Position numbers and translations under genes: made by a program. A DNA stretch of 64,000 bases. It comes from Isoetes taiwanensis (taxonomy: Eukaryota > Streptophyta > Lycopodiopsida > Isoetales > Isoetaceae). Positions 1 to 12,040 of the stretch are shown here, piece by piece; the stretch's first letter is position 1; each line of letters starts with the position of its first letter. A model generated the notes under the pieces. That model ran no database searches. It saw only the letters and a program-made list of their open reading frames with translations, and was not told the origin of the DNA. The stretch is from contig JAJEKV010000684.1 of assembly GCA_021234155.1 (NCBI GenBank), positions 53,244 through 117,243 on the forward strand, given 5' to 3'.

Positions 1-1085
1 TAGCATTCTCTTGTTTCCAGACTTTGCATTCAGACGAAGTCCTTTTATCCCATTTCATCGTATCAAGGGATTCTCATTTTATCATTGTTCTCTTTTCTAT
101 TTATTCTGTTCATTGTTTCTTAGCCCTTTTACAAAACCCCGCGTGATACTATATACTGAGGATTTGTCTGTTTGATTCAAGGATCCTCACTGAGGGCAAC
201 CTTCCCGATCCAGATCCCAAACACTGTAGTTGTTGCTGGGTCTTAGTTTGTGCTCTTTTCCTCCAAGATGTCTATTCGTGATTTCACTTAGAAGGAATTT
301 GTTCTCCAAACTTCTGCTCGTCTTGAATGCCAGAAATGCAGGGTAGCTAACCGTGAGCCTTTCTTGGGAGATTATGATATTGAAGGAGGGTAGCCGCCCT
401 CGCGTGTCCAATCAACACCTCCTGTACCTTGATTTTTTTCGCATCTCCTGTCTCCACCACATTGTCACAATTGTTCACAACCACATTTGCATCATCAAAC
501 ACCCACTCAAGGATAGACTCCACGGTACCTTCAAACTCTTGATAACATCTATATACATATTTCCTTTGTGCAGTCTCTACATCCTTTGCAATCTTCTTCA
601 CCATATCACGATATAGGCTTTTCTCAAGTCTCTTTTGGCTCTACTTATGTTAATGAGTTTCAATCTTCTCCTCTCTTCAACTTCATGTTAATGTTTATAA
701 TGTGGATAATCTTTTGCAAGATACAGACAGAAACCCCGGGGCAGCACCTCCTAGATTCAGCCTGCCAACTGTTTCCATACTGCCAGCTTCTTTTCCTAGC
801 CCCTCGTTTCCTCATCAAGCACCATATTATGGTCAAGTACCATTCCCTTTTGTTGCTACTACTACTCCAGGAAATCCTCTATCACTTTTGTATCTATTAC
901 TGGTCTCAATCTGAAACTTCTCTATCCTATTTTTGGTAGCGGTAAAGCCAAGCCTACACAATATCAGAGTGCTGAAGCACATGTTGAAGAATTTGAGGTT
1001 CTTACTGTTCCGAATGGACACTCATAGCCTCAGATCAAGTTCTATATTTTTTTGACCATGCTACATGGTGCTATGCCAACAATCT
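1..1085. other. Decayed retroelement interior or spacer
   Basis: No convincing gene is seen. Both strands give only short open frames (longest about 120 codons) without recognisable motifs. Because the stretch ends at a purine-rich tract followed by a TGTGACG start typical of plant LTRs, it is most simply the 3' interior of an old plus-strand LTR retrotransposon. That is inference from the boundary, not from protein similarity. Confidence 0.3.
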
Positions 1086-1110
1086 AGGAGGGGAGAATGT
1101 GACGTTCCAT
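1086..1110 (+). mobile_element. Putative polypurine tract and LTR start
   Basis: The purine run AGGAGGGGAGAA (1086-1097) is followed directly by TGTGACGTTCC. The frame before it reads NNLGGENVT, and Ty3/gypsy elements often run out of coding sequence in a Gly-Glu-Asn-type ending at this point. Plant Ty3/gypsy LTRs often begin TGTGACG or TGTAACG after such a tract. The far end of the LTR could not be placed and no second LTR lies in the window, so this is a boundary signal, not a full element. Confidence 0.4.
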
Positions 1111-3484
1111 GTATTTATATGCTATGTGTACAAATAGATGACACGTCACCATGAATACTTAATGGTGTATTAATTATTCATGTTATTAATTAACAAGGTA
1201 AGGTTAGCTATGTTAGAATTAAATATTAATTAAGAAGCCAAGTATGCCAAAATATTAATAATTAGTCATTAACTATTTTAATTAATTGTTAATAATTTAG
1301 TTTAAGTGGTGCCACCTGGCCCAAATTGATTAGGCAAGATAGAGATGCTAACTTTGGGTCACCCAAATTGGGGCTTCCACCCCAATTTGCCCCAATTCGA
1401 ATTGGAGAGGGAGGAGTAGCTTTTTCAGCCTGCCGAGCATGGAGGACCTGAGAGATGGGAGATCTAGCTCAGACTCCGGTTAGTAGGCTTAGTTAGCTTG
1501 AGATTCTAGGTAGAGATAAACCCTTGGTTGTTTAGATGGATGACTAATCTCTTATTGATGTTCTATTTGAAGTTATTAATGGATTTATGAATTATAGTAT
1601 TTCTTCTGCGGCGGCTCTTATGTTTGTGGGATTTATAAAGGCTATGTAGAAGTAGAGATGCTCCTAGCTAGGAATCCATTAAATCCCATTAAATGTGGCC
1701 TGTGCACAAGAGCTTGCCTGGCTGGGGGTGGTATGTTGTGATTCAGCACCATACAACGAAGACGATGGCGAAGTAGAGGTGGAACCTTGCCTGGCATGGC
1801 TACAAGGCAAGGGGGCGTCACCTTGTGGAACCTGTCAAAACCATGTGCATCAATGGGAGGGGGCGATTTTTTACCCTTTTTCGTATGTATACTAGGGGTT
1901 ATAGGGGTTTTGGGATGTTCTTCTAGTTGTAAAACCATACGGAAAGGGGTTAAATTTGCCTATCAGAAACACGTATACTAGGGGTTTTTTGGCTACCCTA
2001 TGCACGCAGGTGGCATATCCCTTATAAAGAAGGTGGATCCCCCGGGCTACAAGGATTCCTATAGTGTGCTAGGCTTATAGTCAGTCACTTTGTATGGGCC
2101 GGGTATGGCTCTTACACCCTCTGGGTCGCATGATACATGCCTATAGGGACATCCTGGACTCGTTGAGCGCGGCTAGGGCCGGCTTGTGGATTTTGGGGGG
2201 TTAAGTCAAGTACGTATGAGGGGCCATAATCCTCTAGCCACCTATGGAACCATCATGCCTGGGAGGGGACTCACCCCCTTCCTGCCTCATCGAACTAGGG
2301 AGATGTGATCTGGAGTAGTCTCATAGGATGATTCCATGATATTGCATCTCTGGAAGGTTATATAACCACGCCATAGCATGTTCCAGCCTATCTACAAAGT
2401 GTGGACAGGAGGGGCCAGCCAGCGCCATTGTTATGATTTCGTCTATTGTTATCCGGAGGCCCTGACTATTCGTTGACCCCCTTGTAAAATGATCCTCTGT
2501 TAGGTTTTTCTCTCCTTTTTTTAAATAAAGGACTGGCACTCTGTATGGAATGTCTTGCGAAGTAAAATCACACCAGGTAATGTTAATTCATTTTGTACAA
2601 AGAACATGGACAATAAAATTCTATCGTTCTATATATTCTATTTATGCAAGAGCAACCTCTTGAAAAGAAGACCTGTCAAAGATGTGTCTAGCAGAATAAA
2701 GGAAAAAATCAATCTCTCTGGAAAACCTTTGTTCAACTCGATCAGTTTCTCACAATTTAAAAAGCACAAAATCAGAAGCAAAGACTTTGTCTTCTATTAA
2801 AAGAAAACAACCTAAAACATCAGTAAACAATTTTAGATCACTATTTTGCATGAAAACAAAGCAACTCCCTCTGAAAAAGCTGTCATATCCATTGCTATTT
2901 CTATAAAATTTCTTCACAAAGCATGCTACATATTCTCAGTGCAACTAGACAAGCTAGTAATCATTACAATCTTGAGTTGTCTGTTTTATGTAAATCAAGG
3001 AACTTCATGCTGATATGCAATCCAACTTCACAGAAAAGTGATTCTGTATTCTTACCATGAAACTACTTTCCATAGTTGCATGGCATTTTGACATGCATCG
3101 TGAACAGTGGACCTCCTCCTATGCAAATCCAAATCTTAACCCCTCTGCCCTTCCCTACTCAGGTTTCAGTATTCTTAAAACATTGTGTGCTATCTGTCAG
3201 AGTTACTGCAGCTTCCACATGCCCCCTATTACATTTATCATGCCCTATATTGCGTTTATGATGAACATTTCCTCTACCTTTGGAATTACTGCTGTCTATA
3301 ACGTTTTGTATCTTCCATGCAGCAATGTGTAAAGGGACCTAACCTAGCCAGAATGTTCCAAGGCAAGTAAAGGACCTGATATATTAGACAAGTACTCAAG
3401 GACAATCAAACAAGTAAAATTATTAAAAGTCTCAAGATTAATTGAAAGAGTTATTTACCTGTCCTATGGGTGGAAGTTGTCAAC
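1111..3484. other. Spacer, possible LTR then unannotated DNA
   Basis: The first 550 bases are AT-rich with many ATTAAT motifs and would be LTR if the boundary at 1098 is real. A TATA-like TTTATAAAGG lies near 1630. From about 1,700 to 2,300 the sequence is GC-richer, with short repeated phrases such as CTAGGGGTT. No open frame exceeds about 100 codons and none has a recognisable motif. Confidence 0.35.
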
Positions 3485-3824
3485 TTAAATCTCATATAAA
3501 AGGTTCAAGATTTCAAGTTGTGGATTACATCTTGCAATGTCTTTGAACGTCACACCATAGTACTTCGGAGGGCTTTTCCAAGAAGAATCAAATGCCAACC
3601 ATTCCTTTGATACATCTTGAGGAATTTCCTTTGCTATGAAGAGCATCCTAATGTCTTTCTCATAACATTGGAACATATCCTTCCACTTCGATGCATGCAC
3701 TTTTTGATCCTGACTAGAAACTTTAAAAAATGAATTTCCATGTTCAGTTAGTGGTGTCCTTACTGTAATTTGAATTTCAGTAAGACCTTGTGGAAAGCCT
3801 CTTGTTGCTGCAACATCTTTAGAA
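3485..3824 (-). pseudogene. 3' part of a split, unrecognised gene
   Basis: On the minus strand an open frame of about 110 codons runs from the insertion point at 3824 to a stop at 3485. Its composition looks protein-like (PWHSKDVAATRGFPQGL, then a Lys/Trp/Asp-rich stretch ending EILNLLYEI). The other part of the gene appears to lie at 16,518-17,015 on the same strand, separated by a 12.7-kb insertion. If the two ends are joined at the single TAGAA target site, the reading frame is off by one base within a run of eight T, so the gene was broken by a homopolymer frameshift as well, or there is an assembly error. The protein family is not recognised. Confidence 0.45.
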
Positions 3825-3992
3825 TGCCACGGTTCTATTGCGATAACCGACACATATCGCAATAGAACCGACATTCCTTGGATGGGGACACCCTTCCTCT
3901 ATCACCTATTTATACCGCCTCCTTTCTCATTTCCAGTCATCGGCGTTCTCTTGAGCTCTTTTGCATTTTTTTCTTCTAACCTCCACAACTTT
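3825..3992 (+). repeat. Direct repeat, copy 1 (unit start)
   Basis: About 130 aligned bases match 15508-15643 closely, including the phrases TTGGATGGGGACACCCTT and CAGTCATCGGCGTTCTCTTG. Copy 1 carries 36 extra bases that form the second arm of the hairpin at 3830-3870. After about 3992 the two copies diverge completely. Confidence 0.8.
3830..3870. repeat. Perfect 16-bp inverted repeat
   Basis: CGGTTCTATTGCGATA (3830-3845) and its exact reverse complement (3855-3870) surround a 9-base loop, ACCGACACA. With small mismatches the arms extend outwards through GAATG and CATTC. The related copy at 15508 lacks the second arm, so the palindrome arose, or was lost, after the copies separated. Confidence 0.85.
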
Positions 3993-4290
3993 CCTTAGCT
4001 AGATTTTGTGTCTTTCTAGAGTTTCGCCCAATCTATGGATGAAGAGGGTTTCTCTTCTTTCTAGGGAGCTTGCTTTTGATCTTTTCCTCTTCAGTTCAGG
4101 GGACTTCAGCTGCCGGTTCATGGAGGGTAGCTCGTAGCCATGGTTGATTCGTCGCTTATATATACTTACATCATCTGTCGCACTCGATTTGGATTTATAC
4201 TTGTGAAGGGTTCTGGTTGATGCCGACCCCAATTTTTGGTAGATCGGTTATTGGGTTCCGCTTATCAATCTTTGCAAGCAGGATGGATTA

Positions 4291-4474
4291 AGGGTGCTTT
4301 CCCATGAATTTGCAGGCCTGAAACAGCCGTACTAAGCTCAGAATTGTGTGGAGAATACTTTGCGACTCAGGTCCTAAACCTGAATCAAGCAAGTAAGGCG
4401 CTCATGGGAACACCGGAGCCTTCGACCTGACCTCAAGAAAATCTCCGGGTTTTAGTCCCATGGGAAAGCACCCT
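4291..4474. mobile_element. MITE-like element, family 1, copy A
   Basis: AGGGTGCTTTCCCATG (4291-4306) and its exact reverse complement (4459-4474) bound a 184-bp non-coding element. A clear target-site duplication was not found. The interior (CGCTCATGGGAACACCGG, then CGACCTGACCTCAAGAAA) resembles a second, more decayed copy at 40,195-40,476, which supports a dispersed family. The class is undetermined. Confidence 0.65.
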
Positions 4475-5347
4475 AAGGCTGCAGAGCTATTTGATCGATT
4501 TAGGTATCTCATTTTTCCCTTCTTTATTTTTGTTTTTTGTCGTATTCTTGATCTTGCAATCTTTGCACTCTGCTCCAATTGCTATGGGACTGGATTCTAG
4601 CGTTCATCTGTTTCAAACTCTTCCTTGTGATATGCGTGAAGGCATAGTCTCCCGATCGGATCTGTCCTTAAACCTCAGTTGCCCTAAAGCTTTGGTTAGA
4701 CTCAATTTAGTTTTGTTCTTTCTCTATAATCCCATGTTCATGGCCTGCCTTTCCAATCTAGCTCCATGAAATGAGACCTTTATGTTTTATTCAGTATCCT
4801 GTAGGACTAGTGTCATAAACTCCGATGTGCAGATTAGACTGTCCAGGATCATCACAAACCGCATCAATCCAGCCAAACCCTTCCAGGCAGATGCAGTATT
4901 TTCATGGATGGGCCTCTTGTTTGCAACTTGTATCTCCTTATACATACAGTCAGAGATCCCTGTTTTTCCTTTTCTGGAGCCGATGCTTCCTAGAATGCAA
5001 CGAACTCGGGCATATTGTGCCTGCTAAGCTTGGCCGCATTTGGTTCCAAGGAGCTTGTCACATAATGAGAGCTTATTTTTTGCAGCGTGATCAGATGGAG
5101 CAAAGCAGAGTTCGGCGTGAATTAATGGTTCTACATCAGGCTCTGTTGGTTTCTTTCTCTCCCCATTGGCTTATAGATCCAAGGAAGCGGGCCTTTCTGG
5201 GTTAGTTTTTTGGTCCCTCGATTACCATGGCATGGAATACTCCAGCCAGACTTCTGCTGCCTTCTCTACTCGTGTTGGTGCCTGCCTCGGAAAAATATAA
5301 GCGACCCAATTGTGATATTGTTAAAAGATAGACACCCAATCAAAAGA

Positions 5348-5452
5348 CAAGAATGTTGCTTTAGGCAACATTCTGGCATGGAAACCATGCCGATGCGCGG
5401 AGCGCGGAGGCATGGTTGACATGCCATAATGTTGCCTAAAGCAACATTCTTG
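5348..5452. repeat. 105-bp near-perfect hairpin (foldback)
   Basis: The first 25 bases, CAAGAATGTTGCTTTAGGCA and on, are exactly complementary to the last 25. Inside, TGGCATG pairs with CATGCCA and ACCATGCC pairs with GGCATGGT, leaving a small GC-rich loop (GATGCGCGGAGCGCGGA). The whole could be a foldback transposon or a small-RNA-producing hairpin. It lies in the long unit of the nested insertion and no flanking duplication is obvious. Confidence 0.8.
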
Positions 5453-5524
5453 TAACGTGGAAATAATTTAGATAAAATTATAATTTAGTACTTATAATTT
5501 ATACCCTAGTTTAAGTTTATTCCT

Positions 5525-5600
5525 TTGATGTGGTGCTTTGGTTGGAATGCTTGGGTTTAGACTTCTTGGGCATGGGTTCAAGTCTTTCTTATACATGTTT
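5525..5600 (+). other. tRNA-like SINE head (A and B boxes)
   Basis: TGGTGCTTTGGTTGG (5531-5545) resembles a polymerase III A box and GGTTCAAGTC (5575-5584) a B box, with tRNA-like spacing of about 44 bases. The sequence does not fold as an intact tRNA, so a tRNA-derived SINE relic is the best reading. The 3' end could not be defined. Confidence 0.4.
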
Positions 5601-5873
5601 TACTTCTTTCCTGCTATTTTAGTTATTTTTGAGTGGACACATATTTACTAGTCTTCATATTCAATTAGTCCCTATGGTTCACATATTTTGTTATTTTTAG
5701 TTATTTTCAGTGGATTACACTTGTTTATTGTGTTGACTTAGTTCCCCAACACACGCATTTTACTTAGTGGTCCTTCAGCGATTTTACTTAGTGGAGGATT
5801 AGACACAGATGTTAGTAGATGTTTCAGCATTTGCACGATGTTTGGGGTGCCTATGGTTATTTTGGGCGTGATG

Positions 5874-6262
5874 TTACATTGCAAGATGTCGTAGGTCATT
5901 TCATTGGATATAGATTTTCTTCCATATCTAATGTTACATTGCGGGGTGTCTATGGGTCATTTGGTCAGATCTAGATTTCTTCCATCATTACTATGTTGTT
6001 GGGCATGCACTCTTTCATTAAAATCAGTATGTCTTTGTCTTTCTTTTATGAATCGGCTGTGTATCTGCTATTGGGACGTGCTTGGGACTGGACATTTTGC
6101 ATTTGTTATTAGATTGGGCATGTGTATGTGTTTCGCCTATGGGGATGTGTCTTGGACTGAACATTTTGCATTTGTTGTTAGATTGGGCATGTGTATCAGC
6201 ATGCATCTTGGGAGTGGACATTTTGTATTTATTGTTGGATTGGGCATATGTATCTACATGTA
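5874..6262 (+). repeat. Imperfect tandem duplications of 60-70 bp
   Basis: Two copies of a roughly 60-bp phrase beginning TTACATTGC and ending TAGATTT(C)TCTTCCAT occur in 5874-5995. Three copies of a 58-69-bp unit containing GGACATTTTGCATTTGTT(G/A)TTAGATTGGGCATGTGTAT occur in 6060-6262. The open frames across them are a product of the repetition, not evidence for a protein. Confidence 0.75.
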
Positions 6263-6299
6263 TCTCATAATCATTAAGCCTCCTTTATACGGTTTTATA

Positions 6300-9004
6300 A
6301 TGCATTTATCCTCCTTTTAATCATATGCATAATTTTTCATCATCTTCCACTTCATTCGTACCTCGCAAGTTCGATTAAATCAACATTAGAATTGTTTGTG
6401 GTGATTTAATTGTGGGGAAACATATGCATCTATTCATTCTTTGTCTAGAAGGTTTCTTAGAGTTTTCATCATCTTCCACTTCATTCGTACCTTTTGCAAG
6501 GTTGCACATCAATTTTTCATAACCTTTTGTTTCGATAGATCTAATAATCCGTTGTTTTGGTACCCTATTTATCCTCAAATTACTTTCTTTGTCTAGTCGA
6601 GTTTGAGTTTTTTGTCACATTTCATCTTGGGTTATTCGATTTCTAATGTTCGGGGTCAAGATTTTACATAGTTCTTATTTTGCAATTGAGGGAGATTCAT
6701 TAGTATTGTTATACTCCACTTTTTTGTTTTGCAATAAATGGTTCATTTTGGATATGAATAATTTTTGGTTTGGTGCTTTTTCTTGTTTTGTATTTAGTCA
6801 TATTGCTGGTTTAAAAATGAATTCCATTTCTTATTCATACTTTTAGTTGTCCTTTGCTAGTTTTTTGGTTTCCATTTTCATGGAGTTATCTTTTAAACTT
6901 GTATGCTCTTTTTATGCCATTTCCTTTTATCACTTTGAGTTTTTGCATCGCTTTTAATGCCTTTGTCGGTTGTCCTTGTGAGGATCCTAATTTCTTAATG
7001 TTATTTTCAAAGTGTTAGTATTGCCCATATTTTAATTTTAGTTTCCATTGATCCATTCTTTGGTATGAGATCATTAGTGCTCTTTGCTTATCCCATTTTT
7101 ATTCTATTTTCATCGCTTTTTACATTCTTTTTCACTTTAGTTTTGTCCCCTTATTCTTTTTCATCCCGTTGATGTCCATTTATTTTGCCCTTGACTCTGT
7201 GATCTGGACCCATTTCTTTGTTTAGCTTTTTATATTAGTCATGGTTGCATGATCTACTTTAGCCATTTCATTTCGGTAGAACTTCCGCTTTTCATTTTTG
7301 CACTAGTCCTGTGGTTGAAAACCTTCCCTGAGCAAACAAGGAGTCGCGGAACACAACTTTGTGCAAGTGTCATTGTTGCTCTTTTGTGCATTTGGGCAAG
7401 TATCATGGTATTTGTGCTTTATTCGTGATCGTGAAAAATATTATGTTTGGCATAGACGAGTTGGACTTTGTGATACCAAATTTTGGTGGTCGCTTGATTC
7501 ATGTTTCTAGTTCTATAGACCACATGCTTCTTTGGTTTGGCATGGCATTAGGCTCTTGTTTGGCTGAGATCGTATGATGTTTTTGCATGTATATTATTTT
7601 TGTTAGGGATATGATCAACCTTATTTTACCTGTTATGATGTCCATAATTATGCTCTGCTGTTTTATTTTTTACTTATTTGGTTCATTCTCATGTGTTTAT
7701 TCTCCGCTTTCTTTTATTCCTCATGCTTGCACTATTAGTTGATCATATGCACTTCGCTTTTTCATTTTGCACTATCTCTAGTTTTGGTGCTTTTTCCTTT
7801 ATCCCACATTTACTCCATGGCCCCATGACATTTCCATCAAAACCTCTGGTGTTAGATCTATTCCCTATGTTTAATCCGTTTCTTCTTGTCTTTTTCGTCT
7901 CGATTTTGTTTCTTTGAACCCGTTTTTCTCTTAGAGGTTTCCATTGCTTTTTTATTCTTTCATCGCACTCTCTTGTTTTTGCTATGCTTTTTTTCCATTT
8001 GTCTACTCTTGTTATTACCATTTCTTTGTCTCCCATATATTTTCAGTCTTGTTTTATTATTTTATGGGTTATTTATGTTTCCTTTGTCAGTTAGTTTTAG
8101 ATTCGCTTTTTTTATCTCACTTTCTTGTTTCTGCTCTGCATTTTCCATTTGTCTGCTCTTGCTATTACCATTTCTCTGTCTCCTACATATCTTTAGTTAT
8201 GTTTTTATTCTTTTATGGATCATTCTTGTGTTTTCTTTGTCAATTAATTTTAGATTTTCTTTTAGTGCTTTTAGTTCTTTCTTTGTTTGTCTCTTTTTTG
8301 CTCTATGTATTTTGGTGTTTCCCAGTATCTCGTCTAGTTCTTTAAGCTTTTTCTTGGGTCAGTTTTTCTATTTCCCCCTTTTGCTCCATATATTTCATCT
8401 GTTCCTTTTTAGTTGTCTCCTTTGGTTATTTTTAATCTCTTGAATCGTCTAGTTTCACTGTCTATTTATCTAATTGCTCAAGTTCCTTATTTGTCATTTC
8501 TTTTTAGTTTAACCTCTTAAATCGTCTTGGTTCTTCTGCTCCTTGTTTGTTATATCCGACCCTATAGTCAACTTGATCTTGCTTACTTTCTTCTTCTTTA
8601 TCCTGTTGATCGCTCTATGGGTATCGTCTCTCTCACTCATTTTCTTTGTTTTTGTTCACATTCTCCAACCGTTCCGCTTGCTTACTTTGTTCTTCTTTAT
8701 CCCATTGATCGCTCTGCCTATCGTCTTTCTTCACTCATTTTCTCTGCATTTGCTCACATTCTCCAGCCATTCCTCTTACACCCACCCTTAGTTCCATTGA
8801 GGTGATTGATCGTTGGCGTCTCCTTGTTTCTTTTTGCTTCGTTGGTTTGACTTTTCATGTTCATTTCTTCTTTTGAACCAGACATTCAGTAATTCCAAAA
8901 GCTTGTTAGTCTCTGTTGTTCTAATCATGTCTCCCCGCTTGTTTTGCCATCTTTTTCTATTTACTCATGTTGTGCCAATCCCTTTTTGGCCATGTTTCCT
9001 AGTC
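6300..9004. repeat. T-rich, non-coding interior with duplications
   Basis: This stretch is strongly T-rich on the plus strand. It contains a duplicated unit of about 150 bp (7969-8120 and 8121-8270, sharing CCATTTGTCTRCTCTTG and TTACCATTTCTYTGTCTCC). A second duplicated unit of 99 bp occurs at 8578-8676 and 8677-8775, sharing CTTGCTTACTTTSTTCTTC and TTCACATTCTCCARCC. Long open frames here encode only Phe/Leu/Ser/Cys-rich low-complexity peptides and are rejected as genes. It belongs to the long unit of the nested insertion. Confidence 0.7.
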
Positions 9005-9067
9005 ATTATAGTTTGAAATTATGGCGGTTGGCCAGTCTTTAGCTCAGAATTTTCTGGCGCTGAAGCC

Positions 9068-10574
9068 ATGGTGAGGGGTGTTCTTGATCCCCTTGAAGGC
9101 GGGGAACTCGCTATTCGGTGTGGTTGGCTAATAGGAGAACCTAATGAACCATGGAATTCACTGATTATGCAGCAATTTTTTCCTGATCATCTCTTTACTC
9201 CCATTTTTTCTGATAACTTCGATGAATCGGTTCTTGCTGAGGAGTCGTGGTTAGGAGAATTTGTGGGAGATAGAAATGCTGTAGCCACTGGTGTCTTTCA
9301 GGTTTTTTGTGATTGGCCTTCTAGAAAAATTTCAGTTAGAGTATATGTTTAAAAACAAAAAATGAGCATGCTGTGCCAACAAAATTTGTTAGCAATTGAA
9401 AGTTCATCTAGTTTGCAGTTTGTTATGGAAAAACAAAAAAATATCTGAGACGGGGGTAGATTAATGGATAGATGGCCGAGCATCCATTCGAAGGGGATGA
9501 TTTAGTAATGATTGCCAAGAGGATGTCTATCATGTCAGACATCGAAAAGAGGAAATTGGTACAAATGTTAATGGATTTGGGCACTGCAAAAAGGCATAAT
9601 TTAGCGGGCAGTACTAATGGTGTAAAGTGTTGGGAAAGGAAGGAGAAGTTGAAAAATTCACCATCAGTTGCCTTTGGTGATTTCTTCACCCACGGGACGG
9701 AACGAGTTGGAAGACGGGCGAAAATGGTGTGACAAATGGGGATAGGCAGCGAGGGCAAAGAAACATTGTGAGACCAATTTTGGAGCACTGAATCATCTTC
9801 AAGAGGGAGGAGGCTGGAATTGTTGAACAAAAAGGCCAAAACATGTTTTTTCCATGGTAAAATTTTGAAAAAATCGACGTGGAAGCTAGAAAGCTAACAA
9901 AAATGGCCAAGCGTGTCGGTTGTGTAAGGCATGAGGGAGTGAAACTCCAGATGATAAAAAAGCTGGGGCTCGAAAAGTTGGATTGGCTGATATTTCAATT
10001 TCAAAAATCTTGAAAGCGGGCTTGATTTTCTTTACGTGGAATGTGGGAATGAAATTTTGTCAAAATCTGCTTTCAAAGGCTGGGCACGATCACAAGAGCT
10101 AACACTCAAATCTTTTTCCAAAAGTGGAAAATTCGGCCTTTTGATCCTCGAGGACATCAAAGCGGCTCTTCCCACTGCATGGACCTCAGTTCAAGGCCTT
10201 AGCCCAATCTATTGGGGTGAGGAGATTTTGAAAAACTTGTTCGAGGAATTAGGTGATTTCATAGGTATGGAGACAATGCCAGATCGCCCTGGTGTAGGTT
10301 CAATTGATTTGCTTAAGCCAATTCTGGAAAATCAACTATTGTGACTACTTTGGGCTGAAATGCCTTCCTTGCAATGGCGGGGAATCCTACCCCTTGTAGT
10401 GCTTGTGGTATGGGATTGCACGAGGGAGGAATCAGAGGCTTTGTGGATAGGAAAACTAATGTGGAGCCTTCCAACCAATGGATTACTCCCTACAAAAAAG
10501 CCTTCTCAGGTCATCAAAAGCAAAATATAAGCGGAAGTGTGAAAAGGAAAGCCAGAAATGAAGAGAAAAATTAG
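9068..10574 (+). pseudogene. LINE ORF1 (nucleic-acid-binding protein), decayed
   Basis: Open pieces at 9068-9352, 9472-9732, 10036-10344 and 10374-10574 lie in series in different frames. The third contains an acidic segment with TAWTSVQGLSPIYWGEEIL, which matches in layout the 'VWVRLxxLPLxYW' region of plant L1 ORF1 proteins. The fourth contains CSACGMGLH, compatible with a degenerate CX2CX4H zinc knuckle whose final Cys is lost. A first ATG at 9021 is followed by a stop after 17 codons. ORF1 proteins of this class coat the LINE RNA; this one cannot be made intact. Confidence 0.6.
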
Positions 10575-11039
10575 AGAGAAAAGAGAGAAGGAAATCAATC
10601 ATTGCTGGCCCGAAAAAGGAAAAATGGCTGGATCAGAAACGGAAGAAAAGTGTTAAGGTCTTGAACAAAGGGATCCTGATTGGGAGACCTCTTGGAAAGG
10701 AGATCAAATTCGTCGCTTTCGGGGAAAAGGGTGAATGCTTTCTTAAGACCTCTGATTTTTCTGTACAAAATCTATTTCATCCAAATGAGTCCCAGTGGAA
10801 AGGCGGAAGGTGACTTTCTAAGCAGCGACCAATGTCCTCAAATCAGGGGAAAAGGAAGATTTAGGTGAGCTTTTTTAAACCTTGAGCTGAGAATCTCCCG
10901 GAGTGCTATCTTGGATGATCATCAAGACTTGAATCTGCTGTTACCTTGATTCAATTGAGAAATTCTCCTACTAATGACCTCGTCATGTCATCCCCTTCAC
11001 AACACGGTGATGAATTCTATACCCCGACAAGCAGGAAAA

Positions 11040-12040
11040 CATAAAAAAGTGGTCCTCTTTAATTTAGATGGGCTGCCTCTAATACAAGAAATAAATCTTT
11101 ATGAAGATTGTGTTGGAACTTAAGAGATATAAAAGGGTCCTTTGAAGAAAAAAAGGGCTCTCATTGCAATTCGAGGAAATGAAGGCTGGAACATGATTTT
11201 ATTACAGAAACATAGACTCCCCCTTTTGAATCATCAAAAATTGGGAGGCCCCAGGTTTATCCAGTAGTAGTTAGGCACCGGCTGCAGTCAATGGTACCAA
11301 GGGTGGAATTTGCACAATCTGGAAAGGGTTCCTTTATCCTGTTCATATATATCCCCTTCGGGTAGGTGGGTCTGTTAGTTTTCTTAATATCAAAGGGATA
11401 TTTGGCTGGAATTATCAATGTTTATGCTTCCAGGAGAACCCATGAAAGGAAATGCAATGGAGGAAATGTATTTGTGGATTAAGCTTAACAAAACTAGGTT
11501 CAAAAAGGTCGCAGCAGAAGATTTCAATAACACTCCTTGTGGGATCAAAAGCTTGAAAGAAAATCAATATGACCAAGAATGAGAGAATGTGAATGGGATA
11601 AATTGGTTGGAAATTTTATTTATCATCCTCCCTCCTCATCGACCCACATATTCACGGAGTAATAAAAGAAAAGGGGCAGAAAAGGACATTTTGCTTACTA
11701 GATGGGTTCCTACACCTTAGCGGTGACTTGGACTTATGGGATGGGTCATTATCGAGATCAGTTAGGTAATTCCATTTCGACCCACTTTCCATGAGGTTTT
11801 GGAATCGCGCGATTCTCCCCTCTGCTACTAAGGTAAACACCCCTTTCAAGTTTAATGTTCAACTTTGCAAGTTCAAGAATTTTGTTCTCAATTGAAAGAT
11901 TATTATTTATCTCTTCAAGATTGGAAATAGTGGGTCCATGATTTGGGTTTACATGCAGAGAAGTTGAAAACACTCAAAGATTGGATTAAAAATGGGGTAA
12001 GGATTGGAGAAAAGAAAGGAAGCAGAAAAAATGAAATCTG
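11040..12040 (+). pseudogene. LINE ORF2 endonuclease region, decayed
   Basis: Short pieces in shifting frames resemble the apurinic-type endonuclease of L1 ORF2: GWNMILLQKHRLP corresponds to the usual 'DIIxLQExRL' and EDFNN to the 'GDFN' metal-site motif. The order, spacing and position ahead of the reverse transcriptase agree with that reading. Many stops and at least several frameshifts remove function. Confidence 0.55.

Noticed and set aside
7886-8443. A 185-codon plus-strand open frame
   Set aside because: It encodes Phe/Leu/Ser/Cys-rich low complexity created by T-rich duplicated DNA; two frames are open over the same bases and no motif is present.
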